Of a DNA stretch of 64,000 nt, positions 9,632-20,964 are shown piece after piece. Position 1 is the first letter of the stretch. Every line of letters begins with the position of its first letter. Under the pieces are notes generated by a model. It ran no database searches and had not been told where the DNA came from. It saw nothing but the letters and a program-made list of their open reading frames with translations. A program made the translations under genes and the position numbers. Origin of the DNA: Archivesica marissinica (lineage: Eukaryota; Mollusca; Bivalvia; Venerida; Vesicomyidae); assembly GCA_014843695.1 (NCBI GenBank), contig CM026386.1, positions 88,903,943 to 88,967,942 of the forward strand, given 5' to 3'.

Positions 9632-9807
9632 CAGGGCTGTACAAATATTTTTCAAGACCGCTTGTCCAGGACAAGTGACTTTCAAAAAGATGATTATGAT
9701 TTTTGAAAAAGGCACTTGTCCGGGACTAACGTTTTGAAATTAGCCACTTGCCCGCCGTAATTTTCGACTTGTCCCGGGCGTCGGGCGATAGGATTTGTAC
9801 AGCCCTG
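9632..9807. mobile_element. Intronic MITE with CAGGGCTGTACAAAT inverted ends
   Basis: It begins CAGGGCTGTACAAATA and ends ATTTGTACAGCCCTG. Inner sequence also pairs partly (GACAAGTGACTT / CACTTGTCC motifs). The CAGGG start suggests a hAT-type element. I could not confirm an 8-bp duplication, so the class is tentative. Confidence 0.7.
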
Positions 9808-9944
9808 ACACGCTATATTTTCTACAAAGAATTTACTTGATTTGACCTTTAAGTGACTCAGTTGTTTGTACGGAAATGTCTGATTATCGATAGTAAGAGT
9901 TTAGTTTAATCATATTTTATTGCAAATCATTATTATATATGTCA

Positions 9945-10035
9945 TGCATAAACAGATAAAATACATAATATGAACATGCAAATGGTTTGGGCCACAAGTT
10001 TTAACAACATTAGACAACGGCCCGCACCAGATAGT
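9945..10035 (+). repeat. Dispersed repeat H, copy 1
   Basis: ATGCAAATGGTTTGGGCCAC then TTTTAACAACATTAGACAAC GGCCCG is repeated in reverse complement at 40790-40870. The shared length is about 85 bp with high identity. The element class is unknown. Confidence 0.65.
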
Positions 10036-10549
10036 AAGAGTGGAGGCTGTGGGTATATCATCAATAGTGCAGCTAAACTAGAGCTGCTGGTTGCTGCAAC
10101 ATTTAATCCACTACGTCTCACTTCACTGTGCATTTGGATGTTGTTGACTACCTGTGTTGCATATACATGAAATATTTGCAGCTAAACTATTATGCTTGAA
10201 GCTGTTGCAAACGGTATAAATCGAGAACACAAAGTATTAAAGATTAAATTCTAAGACCTTATCATACCGACATACCGTACTCTACTGCAAACATTGCAGA
10301 GATATCTGGAGCTCTCCTATAGTAGCTATATTTCCAAGCAGTGTTATGACAGAGTCAACAAAATTCTATTTTTACTAAGCAACGATACCATACAAATGGG
10401 CTTATACCATAGCAATAGAATGCAAATGAAAATCAATATGTTAATCTACTGATATGAACTATGAATGATCTTGTATGATAATGTGACTAGACATCGCAAT
10501 CAATACTAATGTTCACAAAGTATCAGTACATTTTGTATATGTAAACATG

Positions 10550-10750
10550 ATTAGGCTGTTCGATCCTCGGACCGGGAAGTATGTGAGATGGTACGGTGGT
10601 CGCCAGATCGGACAGGTGGGTGTTTTCCGTGTACTCCGGTTTCCTCCCACACGAATGACCACATTTACGCTTTCATCCGCGCCAACAAGAGTGATTAATA
10701 TAAGTTGTTAGAACTTGCTTCGCAATCGTTGTAAAATAAATAAGTTTAAG
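10550..10750 (+). mobile_element. SINE family E: different head, tail shared with family D
   Basis: The head region GTTCGATCCTCGGACCGGG and the core GTGTACTCCGGTTTCCTCCC are absent from family D, but the 3' end GAGTGATTAATATAAGTTG and the CTTGCTTCGCAATCG stretch are family D's. A shared tail under different heads suggests use of the same LINE partner. Target duplication not resolved. Confidence 0.7.
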
Positions 10751-10861
10751 CTGAAGCTTAATTCCTTATTTCAATTGTTGTAAATAATCATGTACATGAT
10801 AGAAAATAAATAAAGTTTAAACTAAACATGCTAGTTCTTGGAGGCTGGTACATGCCATATG

Positions 10862-11156
10862 CAGGCACGTATCCAGAGTGACATTTTAATTACGCAGACT
10901 GAGGCGCGAAGCACTGTTTGGAAAGGGTGTGGGAGTGTCCCCTCCTCCAGGGGGGTTGGGGTCAGACAGGGGATCTCTCCCTGAAATTTGATACAATGTT
11001 AAAATTTCTGATAATATATAAATGAGTGATCGAAAGTTCACCTACAGGGATGGTAATGGAAAACCCAGATCAAGTAGATGTCCAAATCACACCCTCCCAT
11101 TTTTCTTACATTTTTGGCGTTTTAATTTTTTTTATTTTAAGTCAGCTACGCGCCTG
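10862..11156. mobile_element. Possible DNA-transposon relic with CAGGCRCGTA ends
   Basis: The left end CAGGCACGTATCCAG and right end (inverted) CAGGCGCGTAGCTGAC match over about 12 positions. The interior has a GGAGTGTCCCCTCC tract and no coding frame of note. No clean target duplication is seen. Confidence 0.45.
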
Positions 11157-11243
11157 GAATGGGATGAAAATGCGTTATTATTTCAAATTCAGGGAACATG
11201 TAGCTGACATTACAAATATACGTACATATCATCATTGACACAC

Positions 11244-14200
11244 CTCGGTGAACCGTATAGGGAACAAATTCTACCTAATATTATGTTTACACTCAGTGAT
11301 CCGCATAGGGAACAAATTCTACCTAATATTATGCTTACATTCAGTGAAATGTAAAGGGAACAAATTATACCTAATATTATGCTTACACTCAGTGAATCGT
11401 ATAGGGAACAAATTCTACCTAATATTATGCTTACACCTCGGTGAATCGTACAGGGAACAAATTCTACCTAATATTATGCTTACACTCAGTGAATCGTATA
11501 GGGAACAAATTCTACCTAATATTATGCTTACACTCAGTGAATCGTATAGGGAACAAATTCTACCTAATATTATGCTTACACTCAGTGAACCGTATAGGGA
11601 ACAAATTCTACCTAATATTATGCTTACACTCAGTGAACCGTATAGGGAACAAATTCTACCTAATATTATGCTTACACTCAGTGAACCGTATAGGGAACAA
11701 ATTCTACCTAATATTATGTTACACTCAGTGAACTGTATAGGGAACAAATTCTACCTAATATTATGCTTACACTCAGTGAACTGTATAGGGAACAAATTCT
11801 ACCTAATAGTATGCTTACACTCAGTGAACCGTATAGTGAACAGATTCTACCTAATATTATGCTTACAATCAGTGAACTGCAAAGGGAACAAATTCTACCT
11901 AATATTATGCTTACACTCAGTGAACCGTATAGGGAACAAATTCTACCTAATATTATGCTTACACTCAGTGAATCGTATAGGGAACAAATTCTACCTAATA
12001 TTATGCTTACACTCAGTGAACTGTATAGGGAACAAATTATACCTAATATTATGCTTACACTCAGTGAATCGTATAGGGAACAAATTCTACCTAATATTAT
12101 GCTTACACTCAGTGAATCGTATAGGGAACAAATTCTACCTAATATTATGTTTACACTCAGTGAACCGTATAGGGAACAAATTCTACCTAATATTATGCTT
12201 ACACTCAGTGAACCATATAGGGAACAAATTCTACCTAATATTATGCTTACACTCAGTGAACCGTATAGGGAACAAATTCTACCTAATATTATGTTACACT
12301 CAGTGAACTGTATAGGGAACAAATTCTACCTAATATTATGCTTACACTCAGTGAACCGTATAGGGAACAAATTCTACCTAATATTATGCTTACAATCAGT
12401 GACCCGTATAGGGAACAAATTCTACCTAATATTATGCTTACACTCAGTGAACCATATAGGGAACAAATTCTACCTAATATTATGCTTACAATCAGTGAAC
12501 TGCAAAGGGAACAAATTCTACCTAATATTATGCTTACACTCAGTGAACCATATAGGGAACAAATTATACCTAATATTATGCTTACACTCAGTGAACCGTA
12601 TAGGGAACAAATTCTACCTAATATTATGCTTACAATCAGTGAACTGTATAGGGAACAAATTCTACCGAATATTATGCTTACACTCAGTGAACCGTATAGG
12701 GAACAAATTCTACCTAATATTATGCTTACAATCAGTGAACTGCAAAGGGAACAAATTCTACCTAATATTATGCTTACACTCAGTGAACCGTATAGGGAAC
12801 AAATTCTACCTAATATTATGCTTACACTCAGTGAATCGTACAGGGAACAAATTCTACCTAATATTATGCTTACACTCAGTGAACCGTATAGGGAACACAT
12901 TCTACCTAATATTATGCTTACACTCAGTGAATCGTACAGGGAACAAATTCTACCTAATATTATGCTTACACTCAGTGAATCGTATAGGGAACAAATTCTA
13001 CCTAATATTATGTTTACACTCAGTGAACCGTATAGGGAACAAATTCTACCTAATATTATGCTTACACTCAGTGAACCGTATAGGGAACAAATTCTACCTA
13101 ATATTATGTTTACACTCAGTGAACCGTATAGGGAACAAATTCTACCTAATATTATGCTTACACTCAGTGAACCATATAGGGAACAAATTCTACCTAATAT
13201 TATGCTTACACTCAGTGAACCATATAGGGAACAAATTCTACCTAATATTAGGTCTACACTCAGTGAACCGTATAGGGAACAAATTCTACCTAATATTATA
13301 CTTACAATCAGTGAACTGTATAGGGAACAAATTCTACCTAATATTATGCTTACACTCAGTGAACCATATAGGGAACAAATTCTACCTAATATTATGTTTA
13401 CACTCAGTGAACCGTATAGGGAACAAATTCTACCTAATATTATGTTTACACTCAGTGAACCGTATAGGGACCAAATTCTACCTAATATTATGCTTACAAT
13501 CAGTGAACTGCAAAGGGAACAAATTATACCTAATAGTATGCTTACACTCAGTGAACCGTATAGGGAACAAATTATACCTAATATTATGCTTACACTCAGT
13601 GAATCGTACAGGGAACAAAGTCTACCTAATATTATGCTTACACTCAGTGAATCGTATAGGGAACAAATTCTAACTAATATTATGTTATACTCAGTGAACT
13701 GTATAGGGAACAAATTCTACCTAATATTATGCTTACACTCAGTGAACCATATAGGGAACAAATTCTACCTAATATTATGCTTACACTCAGTGAACCGTAT
13801 AGGGAACAAATTCTACCTAATATTATGCTTACACTCAGTGAACCGTATAGGGAACAAATTCTACCTAATATTATGTTATACTCAGTGAACTGTATAGGGA
13901 ACAAATTCTACCTAATATTATGCTTACACTCAGTGAACCGTATAGGGAACAAATTCTACCTAATATTATGCTTACAATCAGTGAACCGTATAGGGAACAA
14001 ATTCTACCTAATATTATGCTTACACTCAGTGAACCGTATAGGGAACAAATTCTACCTAATATTATGCTTACAATCAGTGAACTGCAAAGGGAACAAATTC
14101 TACCTAATATTATGCTTACACTCAGTGAACCGTATAGGGAACAAATTATACCTAATATTATGCTTACACTCAGTGAACCATATAGGGAACAAATTCTACC

Positions 14201-15592
14201 TAATATTATGCTTACAATCAGTGAACTGCAAAGGGAACAAATTCTACCTAATATTATGCTTACAGTCAGTGAACCGTATAGGGAACAAATTATACCTAAT
14301 ATTATGCTTACACTCAGTGAATCGTACAGGGAACAAATTCTACCTAATAGTATGCTTACACTCAGTGAATCGTATAGGGAACAAATTCTACCTAATATTA
14401 TGCTTACACTCAGTGAATCGTATAGGGAACAAATTCTACCTAATATTATGTTTACACTCAGTGAACCGTATAGGGAACAAATTCTACCTAATATTATGTT
14501 TACACTCAGTGAACCGTATAGGGAACAAATTCTACCTAATATTATGTTTACACTCAGTGAACCATATAGGGAACAAATTCTACCTAATATTATGTTTACA
14601 CTCAGTGAACCGTATAGGGAACAAATTCTACCTAATATTATGCTTACAATCAGCGAACTGCAAAGGGAACAAATTCTACCTAATATTATGCTTACACTCA
14701 GTGAACCGTATAGGGAACAAATTCTACCTAATATTATGCTTACACTCAGTGAACCGTATAGGGAACAAATTCTACCTAATATTATGCTTACACTCAGTGA
14801 ATCATATAGGGAACAAATTCTACCTAATATTATGTTTACACTCAGTGAACCGTATAGGGAACAAATTCTACCTAATATTATGCTTACACTCAGTGAACCG
14901 TATAGGGAACAAATTCTACCTAATATTATGCTTACACTCAGTGAACCGTATAGGGAACAAATTCTACCTAATATTATGTTACACTCAGTGAACTGTATAG
15001 GGAACAAATTCTACCTAATATTATGCTTACACTCAGTGAACTGTATAGGGAACAAATTCTACCTAATATTATGCTTACACTCAGTGAACCGTATAAGGAA
15101 CAAATTCTACCTAATATTATGCTTACACTCAGTGAACCGAATAGGGAACAAATTCTACCTAATATTATACTTACACTCAGTGAACTGTATAGGGAACAAA
15201 TTCTACCTAATATTATGCTTACACTCAGTGAACCATATAGGGAACAAATTCTACCTAATATTATGTTTACACTCAGTGAACCATATAGGGAACAAATTCT
15301 ACCTAATATTATGTTTACACTCAGTGAACCGTATAGGAAAAAATTCTACCTAATATTATGCTTACAATCAGTGAACTGCAAAGGGAACAAATTCTACCTA
15401 ATATTATGTTTACACTCAGTGAACCGTATAGGAAAAAATTCTACCTAATATTATGCTTACAATCAGTGAACTGCAAAGGGAACAAATTCTACCTAATATT
15501 ATGCTTACACTCAGTGAACTGTATAGGGAACAAATTCTACCTAATATTATGTTTACACTCAGTGAACCGTATAGGGAACAAATTCTACCTGA
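11244..15592. repeat. Intronic 48-bp satellite array (about 90 copies)
   Basis: The monomer is CTCAGTGAACCGTATAGGGA plus ACAAATTCTACCTAATATTA plus TGCTTACA (48 bp). Variant units recur at intervals: CAATCAGTGAACTGCAAAGG (11870, 12487, 12727, 13497, 14071, 14215, 14647, 15366, 15462) and a 47-bp unit with TTATGTTACACTCAG or TTATACTCAG (11717, 12291, 13681, 13871, 14977). These patterns imply block duplication inside the array. Open frames of hundreds of codons on both strands follow from the 48-bp period and shift wherever a 47-bp unit occurs. The array lies wholly inside the 7.2-kb intron of dispanin gene 1. Confidence 0.97.
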
Positions 15593-15835
15593 ACGAATAT
15601 GAGATGTGAGACAGTATAGAGTGACTCCTGTACTGACCCTATACAGTTTGGTCAGGACAGCCTAATCTATGGCCGGGATGAGCATGCAAATAATATTATA
15701 CATCAAACATATTCATACGTCAACGAATATGAGATGTGAGACAGTATAGAGTGACTCCTGTACTGACCCTATACATTTTGGTGCTTGTAGTCTAATCTAT
15801 GGCCGGATTGAGCATTCAAATCGTATTACTAATGC
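15592..15835. repeat. 130-bp tandem duplication next to the 48-bp array
   Basis: CGAATATGAGATGTGAGACA and the following GTATAGAGTGACTCCTGTAC occur at 15594 and again at 15724, with related downstream sequence (CTAATCTATGGCCGG). The first copy starts immediately where the 48-bp array ends. Confidence 0.85.
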
Positions 15836-15844
15836 ACACAATTT

Positions 15845-16144
15845 TTTATTTTTTTTATTTTACGTTTATTTATCGTCGCTACCGGTTGCCCATATGAGCG
15901 ACGCCTCCTGAAGATATTAGTCATTTTAGATTTTGGAGGATAGTGCAATGATACAGACAGAGACCCATTCCAGAGTCTCCTCTGGTTCTTTTATGTGCAC
16001 GGTGTAAAGCACCGACACGAGACCTTGGTTTAACGTCCCATCTGAAAGACTGTTAATTGTATTAGGGTCAGACGGGGGATCGAACCTGCGATCCCTGGAT
16101 TACCAGTCCACCGTGTTACCACTGGGCTATAGATCCGCCTGTAA
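15845..16144 (-). mobile_element. SINE family A, complete, intronic
   Basis: Minus-strand copy with an oligo-A-rich 3' end (T-rich 15841-15861 on the plus strand) and intact Thr-like head ending near 16138. The direct repeat ACACAATTT flanks it (15836-15844, 16145-16153). Confidence 0.92.
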
Positions 16145-16289
16145 ACACAATTTAATCACCTTAATCTATAATATACTAGTGTTAACTAAACATATTAGTA
16201 TGCTCGCCCACATGGTTCGCCGGCAACGAGGGTAAATAAGATCAATCATCATCAGTGAAGTACATCAAAGGCATAAGAAAGGTGAGAAA

Positions 16290-16434
16290 ATAAATCTAGC
16301 ACCTCCATAGAGTTACTTTTCATCTTACTGTTAATGAAATCCCACCCTCGGGCTGAAGATGAGTGCAAAGAACGAGGCGCTTCAGCCCTCGGGTGGGATT
16401 TCTTTATCTGCAACTCTTGGAGGTGCTAGATTCA
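16290..16434. mobile_element. Foldback hairpin element, about 145 bp
   Basis: The outer arms AATCTAGCACCTCCA / TGGAGGTGCTAGATT and inner arms GAAATCCCACCCTCGGGCTG / CAGCCCTCGGGTGGGATTTC form a long hairpin around AGATGAGTGCAAAGAACGAG. It is probably a tiny MITE. It lies inside the dispanin intron near the donor of the proline-rich exon. Confidence 0.75.
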
Positions 16435-16540
16435 CTTTATCCAGTTTTTCTACAACTGTAGGTCGGTGAAAAGAGAGGAACTTTCATAATTTTACCATAG
16501 TGTAATTATAATCTTGACAGAGTGAGGCATTCACTAGGGG

Positions 16541-16582
16541 TGATGATGATGATGATGATGATGTTGATGATGTTGATGATGA
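16541..16582. repeat. (GAT)n microsatellite
   Basis: GAT repeats with two GTT interruptions, inside the intron downstream of the proline-rich dispanin exon. Confidence 0.95.
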
Positions 16583-16668
16583 ATACCATAATATAAAATA
16601 TCTGACAAAGACTTAAGGTTTGTTTGTGAGACTAGATATGGACATTTTGTTGGCCTAATTATATTTAC

Positions 16669-16949
16669 CACTTGTTGTGTACAGTATGGTTGTCCGGGCT
16701 GAATATACATTGGTTGTCCGGGCTGACCATACATTGGTTGTCCAGGCTGAACTGCATATCCTTGTTGGCCGGGCTGACCTACATATCCCTGGGGCGGTTG
16801 CGGCCCTACATAGCCCTGTTGAGGAGGTGGCTGGTACCCCCCTTGCTGGTTAGGAACGGGTTGATACCCAGCAGGTGGAGGATAACCTCCTGGCTGCTGT
16901 TGTGGGTAACCACCCGTCTGTTCATATGATGGTGGCCCTTGATCGAGGC
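16669..16949 (-). CDS. CD225/dispanin-family membrane protein (gene 1), proline-rich exon
   Basis: A 281-bp internal exon encoding the cytosolic N-terminal region. It begins after CATATTTTCAG with two bases of a split codon (phase 1 entry), giving [20 protein letters not shown], then Pro/Gly/Gln/Tyr-rich sequence with repeated PGQPMY units, and ends QPYCTQQV before GTAAAT. PPSY is a PPxY motif of the kind bound by WW domains of NEDD4-type ligases, also found in IFITM proteins. Joined in phase 0 to the next exon it reads TQQV-ILAQPGQASVVVAQP. The phase-1 start means at least one more upstream exon carries the initiator; I could not identify it. The three known exons give 193 full codons. Confidence 0.82.
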
Positions 16950-17044
16950 CTGAAAATATGAAAGTATGGTATATATATCGTACTTTACATGGTTTATGGT
17001 TCACTGTAAACGGGAATTATCCACATACAAATATACATTATCAG

Positions 17045-17480
17045 GTCTCATTGTAGAGAGTGACTTGATACTGACTTCATCCCCTTGGAGCTCCACTTCT
17101 CCCTAAACAAAGTAAAATTTTAGAAAAATAGATTTGCTTTTACAATTTTCATATAACATTTGTCCAGTTAGCTACACTGACAATTATAAAGCACTGGCCC
17201 ATTATAAAGCACTGACCATTATAAAGCACTGACCCATTATAAAGCACTGACCATTATAAAGCACTGACCCATTATAAAGCACTGACCATTATAAAGCACT
17301 GACCCAGTATAAACCACTGACCCATTATAAAGCACTGACCATTATAAAGCACTGACCCATTATAAAGCACTGACCAATTATAAAGCACTGACCCATTATA
17401 AAGCACTGGCCCATTATAAAGCACTGACCCATTATAAAACACTGGCCCATTATAAAGCACAGTTTCTATTCACATGTTCT
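17045..17480. repeat. Dispersed repeat F, copy 3, with internal 17/18-bp amplification
   Basis: The family body (CTCCACTTCTCCCTAAACA; TTTACAATTTTCATATAACA) is followed by about 15 tandem units of GCACTGACCCATTATAAA, alternating 18 and 17 bp (17185-17462), where the other copies have one unit. The family then resumes with TTTCTATTCACATG. Confidence 0.88.
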
Positions 17481-17499
17481 ATGTAATGGTCTTATTGTG

Positions 17500-19245
17500 T
17501 ACATCGTGGCATGTTTCTGAACACTAATGATTGACTATCCTTTTTAAATCTCGGACTCCAAATTATATTGCAGTATTCAAGTGTAGTTCTAACAAGAGTC
17601 TTGTAGAGTTTTTGAATGAATGTTTGCTTATTGATAAAAATGAACTGCGTATTAATCCAATAGTTCTACTTCCCTTATTTACACAGTCACTAATATGATA
17701 AGCACATTTCAGGCCAGTATCAAATGTCACTCCCAAATCGTTTTATTTATTTTCAGAAAGAATTTCATTCATAATAGCACTGACTTCCAGACTGTATTGA
17801 ACATGGGGTTTGTTGTTATGTCCAAAAGTCAAGTTTTTGCAAAATTAAGTTTCAAATGCCGAGTTTCAAACCATTAGCTTAAAGCAGCATTACATCGTAT
17901 GAAATAAAATATATTTGAAAAATTAAAATTTTACGTATGGGTAGCAATGCTGCTACACATTCTAACATTATACTTTATATGCTTATGTTCATTTGGTAAA
18001 CAGTGTTTTTTTGCGATAAAACAAACTCGAAACCGAAAGTAGGACTTTCCGAGTCGATCGGTCAGGCACTTGTTTACAACCGGAACGCATCGTCCGCACT
18101 TGTTTAAATTCAGAATGCATCGATCCCATTTGTCCTACGTTGTCTTTTTTAATTAAATTACTTGATGTTGATTCATACCTGTGTTAGCGTCTTTTAGGGA
18201 CATTTCTACATACCCGGGAGGTGTTCGAAATTAGAGGAAGATAGATAGATAGTATTTCATGTTCAAAATATATACGTTGTTTTCTACATCCTCTGTTGAT
18301 TCACGCATGCGCACTGTGCGTGTTTACATTTCGTGTGTTGATAAACAAATTCGCGTATACGACGGTTTAAATTTATTGGAATTTTATCGTTTCTGAGCGA
18401 CTATTTCGATTTTTGTAAACACACATATTAGTATTTATATTTTACCCAACATCCTTTATTACGATGTAATGCTGCTTTAATGTATTCCAAGTCTTCCTGT
18501 ATAATGCTCCCGTCGTTTTCGTTTCTCACTACATTATATGTGTTTGAGTCATCCACAAATAGTCGAGTAGTACTTCTGATTGCATCCTTAATGTCATTGG
18601 TGTACATCAAAATAGAATTGTTCCTTAGGGAATTGTTCCTTGAGGGATGCCGCTGACAACACGTACCCTCCCATTTTGATGCACTAGAATTTACAATTAC
18701 GCTTTGTCTCCTGTTACTTAGAAATGATTTGATCCAATCTAAGATTGTGTAAGCTTAAAGTTTTATAAGTAAAGGAGCATGAGGAACTGTGTCGAATGCT
18801 TTACGGAAATCTAAATACACACAGTAGATCCTATTTCCAGCGGCAATCCATTCTGTTCACATTTCCATTACGTTCAATAATTACAAGGCACAGCATCTTA
18901 AATTTCTAAAACCAAACTGTTCCTCTGAGAAAAGGTTGTGAGTATCCATTTACTAATTTGTCTCTAACAATTTGTTCGATGATCTTGCATGGAACACTGG
19001 CTAAAAAACTGGTCTGTAGATGCATGCACAATTTGTGCGTGCTTTTTTATAAAGTGCTTTTATAGTAGGTTCTTTCCATTTTTGATCATCTTGAATATAA
19101 TATAGAGAGGTTTTGCAATAGTAGAACTAGTTCTGTTAAAATGCTAGAGTGTAAGTTATCTGGATCACAAGCTTTATAATGTTGAGTTGTGTTAAGAGAT
19201 CATCCACCGCCTCATCGAATTCAATGTTGTTTAAAGGTTAACCAT
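17500..19245 (-). pseudogene. Non-LTR retrotransposon reverse-transcriptase relic 1
   Basis: On the minus strand, fragments of a LINE reverse transcriptase appear in order. From the 19.2-kb side come finger/palm remnants, then MYTNDIKDAIRSTTRLFVDD, where the catalytic box is FVDD instead of the usual FADD, then (beyond a TTAA-MITE insertion at 17883-18476) thumb sequence FIQKLYKTLVRTTLEYCNII WSP near 17540-17610. Frameshifts and stops break the frame throughout. The endonuclease part is not visible. Best described as a Jockey/CR1-like relic, clade unresolved. Confidence 0.75.
17883..18476 (+). mobile_element. TTAA-MITE copy 1, inside LINE relic 1
   Basis: The inverted ends AGCAGCATTACATCGTA / TACGATGTAATGCTGCT are flanked by TTAA on both sides (17879-17882, 18477-18480). 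It is 594 bp with no transposase. Conserved interior landmarks are GAAAGTAGGACTTTCC, GTCGATCGGTCA, a GATAGATAGATAG tract and GTATACGACGGTTTAAATTT. TTAA duplication is the signature of piggyBac-type transposition. Confidence 0.92.
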
Positions 19246-19671
19246 TATATTGTATCTTTTATTCAAATATGGAATATTTGTCATTTTCTGGTATATATAT
19301 ATATATATTTATAGAATTATGCCATTCCAGAACTGACTGCCATTCTGTTTAGTTTAATCATGTGTTATTGCGTGATTCGTCGTTTAAAGTAAACATTCAC
19401 GAATACAAACATGACAAATTAAAGAAAGGCAAACGGGGTCGGGCAACAAGGTCAAGCAACATTAGTTACGGCCCTTCCCGTTTATATGCTGCTGCGGGAT
19501 GATTAACAGTAGGCAGTGTGGCACTACAAAGGACCCGTTTTCGAAAGAGAACACATACGCAAGATGTGTCACCCTGGAAAAGAGGAAGAATAAGCCTTAC
19601 TCGTGATGTCACCAGAAGCAACATAGGACGTATAATCTCACAGTAGCGAAATCAGCCGCCCACATGTATAC
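19246..19671. other. No recognisable feature except a short (TA)n
   Basis: A TA dinucleotide run at 19290-19310. The remainder looks unique. No open frame or element end is identified. Confidence 0.5.
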
Positions 19672-19907
19672 ATGGCCAATGTCTGTGGCAATTGTTTGCA
19701 AAGCATACATGCACGCAGCTTAAAGTTGTGCTTTATTTGAAGAACAATATAAAGACTCGGGATAGGCGTTATATTTGGACAGATTTGTACAAAATTGTTT
19801 CAGATAGGGCCATTTTACTGATCGATGCGAAATCTGACATCCCACAGAGTAGAATCCCTGTACTTAAATATATATACTAGTACCCCCAAACGTGCCGAAT
19901 CCTTGTG
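19672..19907 (+). mobile_element. CACAGGG foldback element, right arm only
   Basis: It matches the outer half of the right arm of the 21965-22951 copy, from ATGGCCAATGTCTGTGGCAA to the terminal GTGCCGAATCCTTGTG. The left arm is absent and the 72-codon arm frame is shortened at its start. Confidence 0.85.
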
Positions 19908-20009
19908 CCTCGGAGGCAACTTTTAAACAAAACTACACAGCAGCAGCGTATCTATGCAATCGACTGCCTAGGTTGCAGATATATGTTTTCAGTATGAAGA
20001 ACACCCGTT

Positions 20010-20366
20010 AATAAATGGACATCACGAGCATGTTAAGTAATTGAAACGTTAGCATAGAGCATGATGGATATTATGGTGTAAAAGAGTCCGCCTCCGTGGT
20101 CGAGTGATTAAGGTCGCTGACTTGTATACCACTGTAACCTATCATCACTGATGGTCACGGATTCGAGCCCCGCTCAAGCCGTGTCTCATTTATATGAAAA
20201 AGTTGGCAGTTTCTTACGGAGGTTGGTGCACCCAAGTACTGGTTAACCGCTGGAGCCTGCACTGGAAAGGTGTTGTTAAGTAAACTGCCCGTCGCTCAAA
20301 TGGGAAACCGGTAGCGACGTTAAATAAACTTAAATAATAAATAAATGGACATCACGAGCATGTTAA
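20010..20366. repeat. About 75-bp direct duplication flanking a SINE
   Basis: ATAAATGGACATCACGAGCA TGTTAAGTAATTG is present at about 20010-20045. The same sequence recurs from 20341, where a TTAA-MITE interrupts it exactly at TTAA, and resumes at 20965. The downstream TAGCATAGAGCATGATG is also shared. The first copy is therefore a natural empty site for the MITE. Confidence 0.9.
20086..20335 (+). mobile_element. SINE family B, fullest copy
   Basis: The tRNA-like head TCCGTGGTCGAGTGATTAAG (box A) and GGTCACGGATTCGAGCCC (box B) are separated by a long arm as in Leu/Ser-type tRNAs. The body has CATTTATATGAAAAAGTT. The 3' end ACCGGTAGCGACGTTAAATA is nearly the same as that of SINE family A. It is followed by an AAATAAT-rich tail. 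Confidence 0.88.
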
Positions 20367-20964
20367 AGCAGCATTACATCGTAATAAAGGATGTTTTGGG
20401 TAAAATATCAATACTAATGTGTGTGTGTTTACAAAAATCGAAATAGTCGCTCAGAAACGATAAAATTCCAATAAATTTATACCGTCGTATACGCGAATTT
20501 GTTTATCAACACACGAAATATAAACACGCACAGCGCGCATGCGTGAAACAAGAGAGGATGTAGAAAACAATTTATATATTTTGAACATGAAAGACTATCT
20601 ATCTTCCTCTAATGTCGAACCCATCGCGGGGATGTAGAAATGTCGGTAAAAGACTTAGCTAACAGAGGTATGAATCAACATATGAAGTAATTTAATTAAA
20701 AAAGACAACGTGGGATAAATATGGACGATACATTACGAATGTAAACAAGTGCGGACGATGCGTTCCGGTTGTAAACAAGTGCGTGACCGATCGACTCGGA
20801 AAGTCCTACTTTCGGTTTCGAGTTTGTTTTATCGCAAAAAACACTATTTACCAAATGAACATAAGCATACGAAGTATAATGTTAGAATGTGTAGCAGCAT
20901 TGCTACCCATACGTAAAAATTTAATTTTTCAAATATCTTTTATTTCATACGATGTAATGCTGCT
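20367..20964 (-). mobile_element. TTAA-MITE copy 2, with a local empty site
   Basis: Same family as 17883-18476 in reverse orientation. TTAA flanks at 20363-20366 and 20965-20968. The paralogous uninterrupted sequence at 20010-20045 carries a single TTAA, which directly proves the target and duplication. Confidence 0.95.

Noticed and set aside
11248..15448. Open frames of up to 636 codons on both strands in the 48-bp array
   Set aside because: The period is a multiple of three, so any stop-free monomer stays open. Frames break wherever a 47-bp unit occurs, both strands are open at once, and the region lies in an intron.
16534..17004. Reading the whole 156-codon minus-strand frame as the dispanin start
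   Set aside because: Its ATG lies in intron upstream of a clear acceptor at 16950, and its end runs past the GTAAAT donor into intron and (GAT)n. Only 16669-16949 is exon.
20010..20366. The 75-bp repeat around SINE-B as a target-site duplication
   Set aside because: Far too long for LINE-mediated insertion. More likely a segmental duplication that included the SINE or occurred around it.
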